Source: Rutpela maculata
Taxonomy: Eukaryota; Arthropoda; Insecta; Coleoptera; Cerambycidae
Reading direction: 5' to 3'
DNA: 64,000 bases
Assembly: GCA_936432065.2 (NCBI GenBank)
Contig: OW386289.2
Span: 19,612,277-19,676,276, forward strand
Shown here: positions 51,262-63,659 of the stretch, in pieces
How positions within the stretch are numbered: position 1 is the first letter of the stretch
Layout: every line of letters starts with the position of its first letter
Position numbers and translations under genes: made by a program
The notes under the pieces: model-generated
What the model was told of the DNA's origin: nothing
Databases searched by the model: none
What the model saw: the letters and a program-made list of their open reading frames with translations, nothing else

Positions 51262-51350
51262 AGGCTAGTTAGCAACGACAACCGGAGGCGGATTTCTCTC
51301 CACATCTTTGGTGTTTGCGGTCGCGCGGTAGCTACCGATCGGATATAAGG
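51262..51350 (-). promoter_or_regulatory. GC-rich pocket with TATA-like string, possible promoter
   Basis: Just upstream of the candidate gene on the minus strand, ccttatatccgatcgg is followed by a GC-rich stretch (gcgcgaccgc, cgcctccgg). Base composition contrasts with the AT-rich flanks. No initiator is proven; support is position and composition only. Confidence 0.25.
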
Positions 51351-51680
51351 TAAAAAGTTTCAATAGTAAATAAGAATAAAACCACTTCAGAGTTTTCTTT
51401 TCCTTTTTGTAAATCAATTTCATATGAGATCTTTAAACAATTATATATTTTATCGGCGTCCAACATTCATTTAAACTTAAGAATTTGTGTAATTTGTTAT
51501 TGTTAAATTTTTAAAACAACCATATTCCAATCAATTGAATAAAAACCAAATCGATTTATCAACTACAGTGTTTTATTGATCGTTTATTTCCTGATTTGTA
51601 TTTTAACCTACTTCAACTCTGAGAGGAGTGAGTTTGCGGAAAGCAGACACTCATGCAAAATAATTAAAAATTAATTATTT

Positions 51681-51995
<315 letters not shown>

Positions 51996-52450
51996 GACAC
52001 TTTTTCTTTAGATACTCACTGTGTTGTTAATACATTTAGGATTGCTAACGCACTCTGTAAAAATAGGCCATTGTGTTGCTTGTCTTTTTGAAACGTATCA
52101 CATACGTGCGATATCCGTGGTGTAATTGCAGAAATAGAGGACATAAGATGAGAAATAATTCTCAGAGTGAACTAAAAATTGTTATTGATGTTGACTCATC
52201 ATATTCTATATTTAGTTTCAATTGAGGTCTAGAAAATTATTTGAAAAAAAAAGACAAGTAGATGAGGTTGATTAAAAAAGAAACAAATTAATTGTTTATT
52301 ATTCAGTGGTGATAAATCACTTATGAAAACATATAATTAGAATATCAATTTTAGTTATTGTAAAATACAGAATTTGTGTATATGACATACCAATAGTAAC
52401 TGACGTTTATTATTGACAGTTCGGCTAATTTCAAAGCATGTCGTACAAAA
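51996..52450. other. Non-coding stretch, nothing recognised
   Basis: AT-rich, no ORF, repeat or RNA signal. Confidence 0.5.
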
Positions 52451-53276
52451 TAGTATATTACGTAATGAGTGTTGTAAGAAGCATATTACGCACGAATGGA
52501 AAAGTTATTTTCATGAGTGCGTAATTGCTTTACAACTCGAATTATGTACTATACTTTACCTACGATCACTACTGTAAATAGTAAAAAACACACTACCTGT
52601 CATTCATGTAAGTTGAATTTTACGTGTTGTAAACAAAACGCACTGTAAACAAATCGCACGGTAATCAAAACGCACGGGACACCCAATTATAGGTGGCTTA
52701 TATCGCTGACGCGGGGTTTAAAAAAACAAATGGGCCTACGTAATTTTCAAACGCTGTCAAAACTGACATAATATTTGTTAAATGACATTGTTGACTAGTA
52801 AACTAAATCCAGATTTTACTAAATAAATAAATAAATATGATCGTAGGTAAAGTATAGTACATAATTCGAGTTGTAAAGCAATTACGCACTCATGGAAATA
52901 CGCACTCGCCGCTACGCGGCATCGTGCGTAACTTTTCCATTCGTGCGTAATATGCTTCTTACAATTCTCATTACGTAATATACTATTACCTACGATCATA
53001 TTCATTTATTTATTTAGTAAAATCCTGATTTAGTTGTCAACAATATTATTCAACAAATATTATGTCAGTTTTGACAGCGTTTGAAAATTACGTAGGCGCA
53101 TTTGTTTTTTTAAACCCCGCGTCAGCGATATAAGCCACCGATAATTGCGTGTCCCGTGCGTTTTGTTTACCGTGCGGTTTGTTTACAGTGCGATTTGTTT
53201 ACAATATGTAAAGTTCAACTTACATAGATGTCAGGTAGTGTGTTTTTGACTAGTTACAGTAGTGATCGTAGGTAAA
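52451..53276. mobile_element. Composite of hairpin MITEs: X(inverted)-Y-X-Y(inverted)
   Basis: Outer fold-back Y runs 52,555-53,276, from tttacctacgatcactactg to cagtagtgatcgtaggtaaa, with arms pairing through cgcacgggacaccc and gctgacgcggggttt. At its centre sits hairpin X (52,839-52,999), gatcgtaggtaaagtatagt to tactattacctacgatca, with a gccgctacgcggc mini-hairpin inside. An inverted copy of X (52,451-52,554) lies directly left of Y. All three share the terminus TTACCTACGATCA. The 75-residue ORF at 52,778-53,005 is hairpin sequence. Confidence 0.75.
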
Positions 53277-55185
53277 TAATATAATAATCGTTTCCCTCAA
53301 AAATTCTTAAAATCACAAAAATGTATATTACAAAACAATAAGCGGGTAAAATATTAATTTCATCTAATAAAAATGTCAATTTATTTACAATCTTTTGATT
53401 CTAAATATTATATTATGAAATAGTGTAATAGGTAGTATGATTTAAAAATATAATTTATTACCTTATTTTGTATGAACTGTTACATACGGTAACGTTGGAT
53501 CTCAACGTTAATATATTTTGTTGAATTTGTACAATTGCTTTAAGGGTGGCGGTGTGGCTTAAAAAAATGATTTCGTAATTTGACAAGTTCTCCTATGAAC
53601 CGATTGAGAAAATACTTTGACAAGCTTTTAGAAAATACTTGATAGAATGATGCTGGGATATTGAAGTCAACAAAAAATATATATTTTTTTTGTTTTTCAC
53701 ACAAGAAAAAAATGTTGTTCTTTCTTTAGTTTCCAATAGGCCAGTACCATTCTATAAAGTTGCCTATAAAAGCCTATCAAAAAATTATTTTAATCGGTTT
53801 AGGAATGTAGGAGAAATTGTCGAATTACGTTCGCGGCTTAATTGCAATAAAAGATTAAACTGCGGTTGATTTCGATACTCTTGATTTTATTTATGCCTTT
53901 TCAGAAAATTATACATATATAATATGCTCTTAGATTTAGTTTGGGTGAAAGTTATAAAGTATATGGAGCTTTAGCTCTTAAATTTGTTAACGCTGCTAAA
54001 TAGGTTGTTTTCAGAGTTATCTCATTCTCTTGTCTATAAAAGGGACAAGTGCCGTAATAAATAAATGTTTATATATGTTTATATATTATCTTAGTTACGG
54101 TTTAAATGGTCGGTGCATCAAAGTTTTGTCAATTTTCAGTTCATAGACTTATTTTATTAACAGGCACTCACATCAAATCATGGGCCCCGGCCCCTTTCAT
54201 TATAACTACACTACCTGTACCCAAATTTTAATTAGTTTAATATTTTTGCATTGCGTTTCCTAGTTTATTCGGACCTCTAAGTGGTCGGGCCCTGGTACCA
54301 CGGTACCTACTGGACTTACCCCCCCTCCCCTGTTGGGGCCCTGATTATAAAGTATAGTTTAAAGTGAGAAATAATGTAAACAACAATTTGTAGATAGGCC
54401 AGACTCCTCCTGCCTGAAAGAACATAATACAGACAGATACTACAATTTTATTACATTATCAGATAAAGCTAGTTCAGGGATGAACAATGACTATGCATTG
54501 TCATTATAATATACGTATGACAATGCGGCAATATAGGTAGAGTAATTGTAGGAATACAGGAAATAGTCAAGTAAAATTCTGAAAAAGTAAGCTAAATAAT
54601 TGTATGTGATATTGACACTCATTGTATATATCACGTATCAGTTGAAAAACTCTGAAAAAAAATGTAATTAACAAAGATTAGGCACTTCTCAGTAGGGAGC
54701 TATTCATAACAAACAGGTTATGTTAACGAAAGTAGTTACGAAAGTATAGGCAACGTTTAGATTACGTTAATTACACAGCCCCACAAAAAAAAAAGTTCAG
54801 ACCAGCGAACCAGACCCATGTATCCCTATGTATTTTCGGTCGCTGAATCCGAATCCGAGGTCAAAAAAATTCGTACACCCCGAAAATCTTGAGCTAGAGC
54901 CAAAAAACACCCCTGGACTGGGGTAAAAAGAATATTAAGCTACGAGAATAGTTGTTACATCCTAATCTATCGAATTATTCAAATTAAGGTTAAACAGCAG
55001 CGTACATACAATAGATATGACACACACCCCCAGTGAGGGGTGGAAACTAGCCCCCATTTATAAAAAAAATCGATCCAAAACAGCAGTGACTGTTGAAAAA
55101 GCTCGAAAGTTTTGTTAAAGTGCATCAGATCCGACGTAATCTTCATAAACTGCCCGTATAGGGTTGAGAACAACCACCCTTAAGT
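53277..55185. other. Non-coding stretch with GC-rich pockets
   Basis: No gene recognised. 54,185-54,345 is unusually GC-rich (gggccccggcccctttc, ccctggtaccacggtacc, ttggggccctg) and holds a kpn-like ggtaccacggtacc palindrome. 54,795-54,925 has gtcgctgaatccgaatccga and aaaacacccctggactgggg, with weak similarity to 45,340-45,380. Confidence 0.4.
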
Positions 55186-55858
55186 TTAAAGGACACAAAA
55201 CAAGAGAAAATGTAAAATCCGACAGGATTTCTATTTTGCGTAGTACTCTAAAATAGACCTAGAAACTTACGTACCATCAACGCCCTACAGTGTCAACCCT
55301 CAGATGGTGTGAAAACTACCCCCTATGTAAGATTTATCTATAAAAAGTTACAGTGACTTCTATAAAAATTCGAAACACCTACGTTGTGTGGAAGTGAGAA
55401 GAAACTAGACTATGTACTTGAAAACCACCCCCATGGGGTTGCGAGATGCTACCTATATCCGTAGGACACTGGAAGTGTGCATCACGATTTTTGCTAATCA
55501 TAGCATAAAAATGTAAATCCGGTTAGTTTCTCTCTGTTTTTCCAGCATTCTACAGATGAGGTATCTCGCAACCCCGTGGGACTGGTTTTCAAGTATAGCG
55601 TCGAACATAGTCTAGTTTCTTCTCACTTCCACACAACGCAGGTGTTTCGAATTTTTACACTACATTTTTATACTGTAACTTTTTAGTTTAGGGGGTAGTT
55701 TTCACACCCTCTGAGGGTTGACACTGTAGGGCGTTAATGATACGTAAGTTTCTAGTTCTATTTTAGAGTACTACGCAATTTCAGCTAATCAGAGCATTCA
55801 TGAAAATAGAAATCCTGTTGGATTTTACGTTTTTTCTTGTTTTTCTCGTGTCCTTTAA
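55186..55858. mobile_element. Fold-back MITE with TTAA on both sides (665 bp)
   Basis: Left TTAA (55,186) then aggacacaaaacaagagaaaa; right ctcgtgtcct then TTAA (55,855). Arms pair through gaaaactacccccta / tagggggtagttttc, gtgtggaagtgagaagaaac / gtttcttctcacttccacac and caaccccgtggg-type inner ends near 55,440 and 55,570. TTAA duplication is the hallmark of piggyBac and Kolobok transposition. No coding capacity. Confidence 0.75.
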
Positions 55859-56342
55859 CCCATTAACGGCCAAAGGTGCGTAAACGCACCCTTTCAACCA
55901 AATTTTTTTTCCAAGTTCGAGACCAATATTTTACACTTCTAAGTTTTACAGAATGTATATCAACAGTTCAGAGAATGTATGAATATTTATGTTTTATTAA
56001 AAATATCTTTCTTTCATATTTTAAAACTTTTTTGAATATGCCACAATTTAACCGGTTATGTACATCACCATCAAATTATTTTTTTGATTTAGCAATTATG
56101 AAATAACAGCAAATCTTTCATGCTATACATAAATAAAATACATCTATTGTGATAACTATATTTTTGTATTCTCTCATATTTTAAAAATGACGTCCATATT
56201 GCCATATATATACAGTTAACATTTTTATGTTCTTTATTTCAAGTGTGGAAAAGACGAAAATCTCGGTATGTCAACATCGTGCATGGAAGCGGACACTATT
56301 CAATTATGTCGAGAGAGGGGAGGGCGTGCGAGGATGATTACC

Positions 56343-56551
56343 CCGCCCATCAAAAAAAATCGAGCAAAAATAAATTTCTTCGGATTTCTGCCCCACCCGC
56401 TCATCAAAAAATTTTTCTGAGGAAACAAATTTTTTTTGGATTTTCCCCCCTCGCCCACCAAAAAATTTTTCGGACTAAAATAAAAATAAATTTTTTTCGG
56501 ATTTTTCCTCCCTCGCTCATCAATTTTCAAAAAAATACCCCCCCCCCCCCC
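56343..56551. repeat. Tandem ~57-bp repeat (about 3.3 units) and C14 run
   Basis: Units start cgcccatcaaaaaaaatcg, cgctcatcaaaaaatttttc, cgcccaccaaaaaatttttc and cgctcatcaattttc, each ending in cggatttt plus a C-rich tail. A run of 14 C follows at 56,538-56,551. The 167-residue plus ORF over this stretch is a product of the repeat. Confidence 0.8.
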
Positions 56552-57126
56552 TCCCCAAGGCCCGTATTTCTCTCCACGGCCTTGCCACTATTTATTTTTT
56601 GTCCCAAATTATTTTGTCAAATACTATCGCCTTCCGCCTCACATAACAGAAATATAATAAAATCTACTTTGATATGGCGACATTTCGCTTTCGCATATAC
56701 ATCATATACAAAGCACCTACTTTATTACAACGTGAGCTGCAAGTAGATATCAAGGTTCCTCTTAGGGAAAATCGAAAAAAAACACCCGATGATGGAAACA
56801 ATAAGTGCGAAACCGCCATTTTCAACTTATTTTGACTCTAGCACAAAATAGTACGACGATATCGCTTTCATATTCACAAGTCGATATCTTCTTCCGTTTT
56901 CGAAAAATCAACGAAAACCGTCACGACGATGGAAACTTGAACAGCAGACCAGAATAGCATATCCTAAGATCGGCCAGCAAAAAGTCCACCTGACAATATA
57001 ATCAATAAGGACGAAATAAGAAAATCACGACAAAGCGGAAAAACGAGCCGCGTAGGAAGAAATGTCTGACGATGAAAAAATGAAATGAGGAAATGACGAA
57101 TTGAGCAACGGCTAAATACGAAACGT
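56552..57126. other. Interior of the piggyBac remnant, no readable domain
   Basis: Mixed composition with several stops in every frame. I could not place any transposase motif upstream of the zinc finger. Confidence 0.35.
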
Positions 57127-57376
57127 CAAGTATACTATTTATCTATGTAAGAAGTGCAAAATGCATCTGCACCCAGATTGCTTCGAGATTTTTCAAAAAA
57201 AAAATTATTCTGATTCATTTCATTTTTCTTTGTTTAATAATTTATATGTCGGTTTCCGCCAAAGGTGCGAGAGTAACCGTGGTCTATCTTTTACTTTTCA
57301 AAACGAGTATTTTGATATTATACCTCGCCTACCTTTTGCCACAAAGCAAATTTTGATCCGACTCTTAGGTCCGAAG

Positions 57377-57393
57377 ATATATATATATATATA
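57377..57393. repeat. Short (TA)n, 17 bp, at the right loop border
   Basis: Sits exactly where arm 2 of the large inverted repeat begins, mirroring the 112-bp tract on the arm 1 side. Confidence 0.95.
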
Positions 57394-57660
57394 GGTTCAG
57401 ATGGCATCCACGAGTCAGATGGCATCCGGTATTCGGATGCCATCTGACCTGCCAGAGATATTAACGCAGGGGCATCGTAGATGTCGTATTATGCCATTAA
57501 AACTTATTTTAAGTTGGAGGTCAAGTGACCCATTTTAACACCCTAGTGAATATTTGAGTTCAGCGGTTTGTTACTAGCTGCCGTGCCTGTCGCTCGAAAA
57601 ATATTCATTTTGAATACTTGCTGACCACAGAAGCGGTTTAGATGGCATCTAGTCAGCTGG
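57394..57660 (-). mobile_element. F2-type end (arm 2), short form
   Basis: (TA)n is followed at once by ggttcagatggcatccacg, gtcagatggcatccggtatt, cggatgccatctgacc and later tttagatggcatctagtc. Compared with arm 1 it lacks the outermost ggatgccaaagaata copy and about 33 bp. Confidence 0.55.
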
Positions 57661-57972
57661 CAACACCGTGGAAGTAGGTTATTATATACCACATGTTGAT
57701 CCAGATGTTTTAGTTTGCTCGAATATATTACTACTAGGAAAAGTAAACTTAGTGGAGACAATTCGTGTAACTGTTAAAATGAGGACGGAATTTGTACCTA
57801 CCTCTTGATTGTAAACAACTTTTGTTAAGGATGGTTCAGCAAGGCTATAAGTAAAATAGTGTTCTGTAGTTTAATTAAACTACAGAAGTAAGAGAAAAGT
57901 TATTAGCAAAAATATTTTAGATACGTGATAAACTACAAAATTATGTTAATGTAAAAGAATCTTATTTAGTCT

Positions 57973-60193
57973 AATTCACAAGTTCAAACACGTGTTAATT
58001 CTTGATAAAGCTTGTAAAAATATAAGTGAGGGCTCATTGGATTCGGAATGACGTCTAGAAAAATGTGCAAATGTTATAAACAAATTAAGATTGAAAAAAA
58101 TGACGAGTTTCGTTTTTTGCAAATAACTCGAAAACTATTAATAATTGAGAAATTAAAAAAAAGATGTTCTTAAAGAGGAAGAAATTTCCAATAAAAAAGT
58201 CTGGACTTCTGGAACTCTATCTCTACTATTAATAACTTTAATTTAATGTTGAAAATGGGGCTTCGCACGGCGAACGCTAAACAGTTACGATACTCTGAAA
58301 CCGATCGTAAGAAGCAAAACAATTTTTTTATATTGTCAAGTTTTAATATAATTTTTTTTTAAATTGCGTTATTATTTAGACACTTAAAGGACCAATATCC
58401 CGTTGGAAAAAATTTTTGTACCGATTTTTCATAAAATGAGCTCGTTGTTAATTAACAATTATTATTTTTTTTTTTTGAGTTTACGTTTATGTTTCAAGTC
58501 GGAAAATTGTTAAACAAAAGCCACTAAAATTATTTAGCTTCGTGAGGACCTTATGTCAACTATATTTTATGAGATTATGACATTGCGATGTTTTTAATTG
58601 TTACAGTCTATTAGTTATTAATTATTTAAGCTAACAAGAAACTAAGAAATTAAATAGAGGTTGAAAATTTTTTTTGATTAATTTTAAAATTATTATTATT
58701 ACTGTTTTTATATTCAAAAATACTATAAAATTATATAAACTTTAAATTTTTAGTGGTATTTGTTTAAACAAATTTTATAAAGAAATAGATAAATTAAGTA
58801 TTTTTGAAAAAAAAATTTTTTCTTAAAACATTTTTTTAATTATTTTTCCCGTTTTTCTTCATTTGAACAAATTATTAAGAAAAAAAATATTCTTAAAATT
58901 TTTTATTTGCAATTCTCTACAAGGTTAAATTTTTGTTATTAATTAATTTGTTTATTTAATAAACAATTTCTAATTAACAATCGCCGAACGTGTTTATATT
59001 TTTTTAGATAGAAAAAAATAACCAGAACAACCGTATACATAAATATGTCAAAAAACATTTTTAATATTTAAAATTTAAAATTCTATAAGAAATATTAACA
59101 TTTTTTTTATGTGTTTATGTATACGGTTGTTTTTTTTTAATTTTTTTTCTATCTAAAAAAATATAAACACATTCGGAGGTTGTTAATAACAAATTATTTA
59201 TTAAATAAACAAATAAATTAACAACAAAAAAAAATCCACCTTGTAGAGAATTGCAAGTAATAGGTTTTAAGACTAAAATTTTTACTTAATAACTTGTTTA
59301 AATATTTTTAAGAAAAAAATTTTTTTTAATTCATAATATTTTATAACAAATAAAATGGCAAAAAATGTTTTTCAAAAATAAGTAATTTATCTATTTGTTT
59401 ATAAAATTTGTTTAAACAAATAACACTAAAAATTTAAAGTTTATGTAATCTTATGTTATTTTTGAATATAAAACCAGTAATAATAATTAAAATTAATAAA
59501 AAAATGTCAACCTTTTTTTTTAAATTTTTTAGTTTTTTGTTATCTTAAATAATTAATAACTAATAGACTATAACAATTAAAAATATCGCAATGTCATAAT
59601 CTCGTACAGTATAGTTGATATAAGGTCTAAAGGAAACGTAATAATTTTAGTGGCTTTTGCTTAACAATTACCCGACTTGAAATATAAACGTAAGCTCTAA
59701 AAAAATTGTTAATTAACAATAGGCTCATTTTATGAAAAATCTGGATTTTTTTTTCTTTAAATGTCTGAATAATAACATAGTTTTTTAAAATTTTTAAATT
59801 AATATTTAATACATAAAAAAATATTTTTACTTATTACGGCCGGTTTCGTAACGGCTTAGCGTTTGCCGCACGAAGCCTTATTTTCAACATTAAATTAAAA
59901 TTATTAATAATAGAGATAGAATACCGAGAGTTCTGACTTTTCTATTGGAAATTTCTTCCTCTTCAAGAATCTTTTTTTTAAATTTCTTAAATATTAATGG
60001 TTTTCGAGTTATTTTCAAAAAACGAAGCTCGTTATTTCTTCAATCTTAATTTGTTTATAACTTTTGCAATTGTTTATATGCGGGTTTGAAAGTTTTGCAC
60101 ATTTTTCTAGACGTCATTCCGAATCCAATGTGCCCTTACTCACATTTTTACAAGCTTTATCAAGAATTAACACGTCTTTGAACTTGTGAACTA
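57973..60193. mobile_element. 2.3-kb fold-back element (arm 2)
   Basis: Mirror copy of 40,166-42,438: left end cacaagttcaaacacgtgtt, right end acacgtctttgaacttgtg. Centre near 59,075 (atttaaaatttaaaattc). It differs from arm 1 by small indels, for example a deletion near 58,810 and one near 59,310. Confidence 0.8.
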
Positions 60194-61162
60194 GTGTATG
60201 TTGGAGATTATTTTAATTCGTTTTGTTTAAATTTTTGGATTTCTTATTGGATTCTATTTAAGAAAAGTATAGTAGGTGACCCAAGAACAACCTCTTGTAG
60301 AGAAATGCATGGTTGAAAGAGTTGTAGAGTTACTAAGATACCGTTAAAGATAAAGCTGTCGAATTGAAACTAACAAGATGGAAAAAATTATACGATAAAG
60401 TTTGATAGCTTAAATTATAATATATTTTTTACTTTACACTTGCCACTGTGCTTCAAAATTAATCAGTTTGGAGCATCTACACCTCGTGATTTTAAATGTA
60501 AGTTCATAGATATCTGTAAAACTATAATTCATCTAAACTAACAAAGTTTTTTCCAAAGTATATATTTATATAAATAAAATTAAAATTTAATTGCAGTTTA
60601 CTTTAAGTAAACATATTGTACATATTGCACGTAAAGTATATTTTAGTTTTAATTTGAGCTAGTTTTTTCGTTGATAGTGTTTAAGTAATTCAACAATTTT
60701 TACTTCTATTTCTCTCATGATATTAATTATTATAGGTCACTCAAACAACATGTTATAATTAGAATAATAAAGTTGATATAAAAGTCATACAATTTTGTTA
60801 ATATCTCCGCGCAATTTGTATAGTTTGAATGTAAATGACCGTTATTTTTGATTCGTTGTATCTAGCAATTCGTTAAAAAATGGGTTTCTGGAAATATCTT
60901 GAATATTACGAATTATGTCAAAAACTGTTATTTGTACGACTTGAAACATAAGAAATTAACTTTACCTTAAATTTCAGATTAGTCCCGTTCAAAGATTGTT
61001 AGAGATATTATTTTTTTAAAGTTTTGTGTTTTTTCGTCCCTTTCCAAATGTCAAATTTCAACACGTATTTTTCGTGAATAACTTAAAAACCGAAGGGTCT
61101 GAAATTGGTTATTACAACGTTGAAAGGTAATTCAATTTAATACATTTCGGTTCTTCTACAAT

Positions 61163-61878
61163 AAAAAAACCGCTGCCCAAGGAATCACTACTTCCACATC
61201 CAGATTCTCTATCCAAGTCACTCACAACGAAAAAACTTTGTATGTGAAAATAATTGTTTATGGAACTTTAATAATATAATATTTGAAATCCTCTACCCCA
61301 AGAACCCATAAAACGATGCCCCACATCGGTAGTGGGGTGGGGGTGGTGGTAGGGGGGTGGTAGTGGGGGGTGGACGAAGTAAAAAAATATTTTGAGGTTT
61401 CTGGTTCCTGTACATATACTAAATCACAATTTTTTTTCATCCCCTTTAATAAGGAGGTGGGGGTGGTAATGGGGGTGGCTAATGCCAAAATTTTTTTTGA
61501 GACCTTAGCTTCTCTTGTATATACTAAATACCAATTTCATGAACTCTTACCTGCTTGGTTTACCCATTTACTCCAAATTTACCCCAATTTACCCCCCAAC
61601 CCTTCGACGGAACAAGATGAAAATATAATCTAGTTCTAGATCTCATTAAAGTACGTATGTGTACCAAATTTCAAGTCAATGTCTTAAACGGTTCCAGAGT
61701 AAACGTGCGCACAAAAAAAAGTTACAGACTGACCGACAGACCGACAGACAGACAGAAATTTTTTTTTCGCTCAAACTTAAAATCTCGACGTTTCATGACA
61801 TTTTAAGCCTATTTGGACAATAAAAATTTTTTAAAATTTTTTTGTCGTTACTATACTTCCACTGGACGTGGAAGTAAT
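61163..61878 (-). mobile_element. GCAGCGG-tailed element present only in arm 2
   Basis: Reverse orientation: tail aaaaccgctgcccaaggaat at the left, start cttccactggacgtggaagt at the right. Arm 1 has 26 unrelated bases (aaatagccacaactttgac...) at this site between the same flanks. The element is nearly full length and includes the G-rich block 61,331-61,373 and gtaacgtgcgcac-type body. The insertion post-dates formation of the inverted repeat, or arm 1 lost it. Confidence 0.7.
61331..61373 (+). other. Strong G-quadruplex candidate
   Basis: Runs of 4, 5, 6 and 6 G separated by short T/GT/A linkers within about 43 bp (agtggggtgggggtgg and tagtggggggtgg). A shorter version lies at 28,549-28,574. 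Both belong to the GCAGCGG-tailed family. Confidence 0.7.
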
Positions 61879-61979
61879 TGTTAAAAGATTACTTTTTTTA
61901 TGAAAATCGAAATTGGAGTATTACTCTCAATTGAGTTGTGATAAAATAAATCATTCAAAATTTGTTGTAGCTTTTGGAA

Positions 61980-62866
61980 TAAAACCGCTGCCTAAGGAAT
62001 CAATATTTCCACATCCAGATTTCCCATCCAAGTCTCTTTAAAGGAAAACATCTTGACCATATTTGCACTCTAGTATGTGGAAATAATTGATCACAGAATT
62101 TTAATAAAAGGGCGTTGCCGAATGCTAGCCAAACCTCCAGAACTTCCGGACGCTGCCGAATACGAAGGCAAATTCCGGGCGTTTCCGTATCCATATTAAG
62201 ATAGTGCCAAATCCATATCCGGGCGCGCATGAATACCAAGGTAATTTCTGAGCGCTGCCGAATCGATATTAGGATGCCGCTGAATCCATTTTTGGGCGCT
62301 GCCGAATTCCAAAGTAACTTCCGGGCGCTGCCAAATCCAAATTAGAACGCCGCCGAATCTATATTCGAGCGCTGCATAATCCATATTCGGAAACGTCTAA
62401 ACACCAAGGTGACTTCCGGACCATGTCGAATACCAAGACAATTTTCAGGCGCTGCCGAATCCATATTTGAATCTTTCCGGGCGCCGCCGAATCCACTATT
62501 AAACAATACCTCCAGGATCCATTTTGGTTGCACGATTTGACCCAAACATACTAACTACCGTACAAAGCTTTTAAAATGAAGTTAAATAGAAGATTTTAAA
62601 AATTAAGTTTCTGGACTGTTATTAGCTTGCTTTATTGTTTTTCCCTATTTACCCTATTTAACTCACAACCCTTCACCGGAATTAGCGCAAGACATTATCT
62701 AGTACCAGATCTCGTCATGGAATATATGTGTGCCAAATTTGAAGACAGTATCTTAGACGACCGTTGCGAAGAAAACGTGCGCACAAAAAAGTTACAGGCC
62801 GACACACTGACAGAATTTTTTTTTCTCTTAAATTTAAAATCTCGACGTTTTATGACATTTATTATT
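61980..62866 (-). mobile_element. GCAGCGG-tailed element with minisatellite (arm 2)
   Basis: Mirror copy of 38,196-39,073. The minisatellite at 62,111-62,496 has the same unit order with few changes, among them an extra ccagaact near 62,138. Minus-strand ORFs are repeat products. Confidence 0.6.
62111..62496. repeat. GC-rich minisatellite (arm 2)
   Basis: Complement of 38,566-38,941, with motif gggcgctgccgaat. About 10 bp longer than arm 1. Confidence 0.85.
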
Positions 62867-62901
62867 TCAGCAAAAAACATTTTGAAATTTTTTTTAAGAT
62901 A

Positions 62902-63659
62902 TACAGGGTGCGCCACTTAAAACTCCCCAGGCTTGCAACTTTCTTATTTTTTAAACTACGACCATGTTGGGCATATCAAATTGTAGATAATTTTAAGGCA
63001 TTTAAATATGTGTACAGAGTGATTTAAAAAAAATTAAAATAATTGTTAAGAAAGAAAACTTAATTTCCTTGAATAATTGTTTACCTCATCCTGTACATGA
63101 ACTGCGTTAATGTTTTCTTATAAAAGTTTTAATTAGCTTCAATTTATGTTATGTTTATTACGTCATATCCGAAATTCTTTTTGGTTTTAGAGAAAGAAAT
63201 TAAAAACACTCCTTCCGACTCCTGATTTTTTCAAAATAACTGAAAAAATGTAAATAATAATTTTATGCTTTATTTGTAAAAGACATATCACAAAAAATCC
63301 TCAACGTAACAAAACAGCAACAAGAAACAAAAGAAATAAATATTTTTAAAAACAAACTCTATTAAAATGTACTAAATAATAGGAATTTTTATTCTTAAAA
63401 CTTTTTTTTAACATAAATTGAAGCTAATTAAAACCTTTATAAGAAAACATTAACACATTTCATGTACAAGTTGAGGTAAAAAAGTATTCAAAGAAATTAA
63501 GTTTCCTTTCTTAACAATTTTTTCAAATTTTTTTTTAAATCACTCTGTATGCGTGTTTAAGGCTTTAAAAATGTCTACAATTTGATATGCCTAACAAGGT
63601 CATCGCATTAAAAATAAAAAAGTTACAAGTATGGGCAGTTTTAAGTGGCGCACCCTGTA
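62902..63659. mobile_element. Complete acagggtgcgcc TIR element (758 bp)
   Basis: Left end tacagggtgcgccacttaaa pairs with right end ttaagtggcgcaccctgta. The arms stay similar over several hundred bp: gcatatcaaattgtagat with atctacaatttgatatgc, and gtgtacagagtgattt with aaatcactctgtatgc. No ORF. The arm 1 copy (37,452-38,191) lacks the equivalent of the left end. Confidence 0.8.

Larger units (their letters stand above)
55855..57260 (+). pseudogene. Decayed piggyBac-like element with C-terminal zinc-finger remnant
   Basis: Begins at the shared TTAA with ttaacccattaacggccaaa and a perfect ggtgcgtaaacgcacc palindrome, a layout typical of piggyBac ends. At 57,127-57,200 the plus strand reads NVKYTIYLCKKCKMHLHPD followed by CFEIFQKK, the C-x2-C...H-x-x-C cysteine-rich finger at the C-terminus of piggyBac transposases, with SNG and a stop just before. 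The catalytic domain is not recognisable; low-complexity repeats fill 56,343-56,551. No inverted right terminus is found; ccgccaaaggtgcg at 57,257 has the same orientation as the left end, so the element is rearranged. Confidence 0.5.

Noticed and set aside
55876..56106. ORF just inside the piggyBac-like left end as transposase N-terminus
   Set aside because: No acidic N-terminal features or conserved motifs of the family; low-complexity Phe-rich residues.
56243..56746. 167-residue plus-strand ORF
   Set aside because: Most of it is the 57-bp tandem repeat and the C14 run; no domain, and the minus strand of the same repeat is open too.
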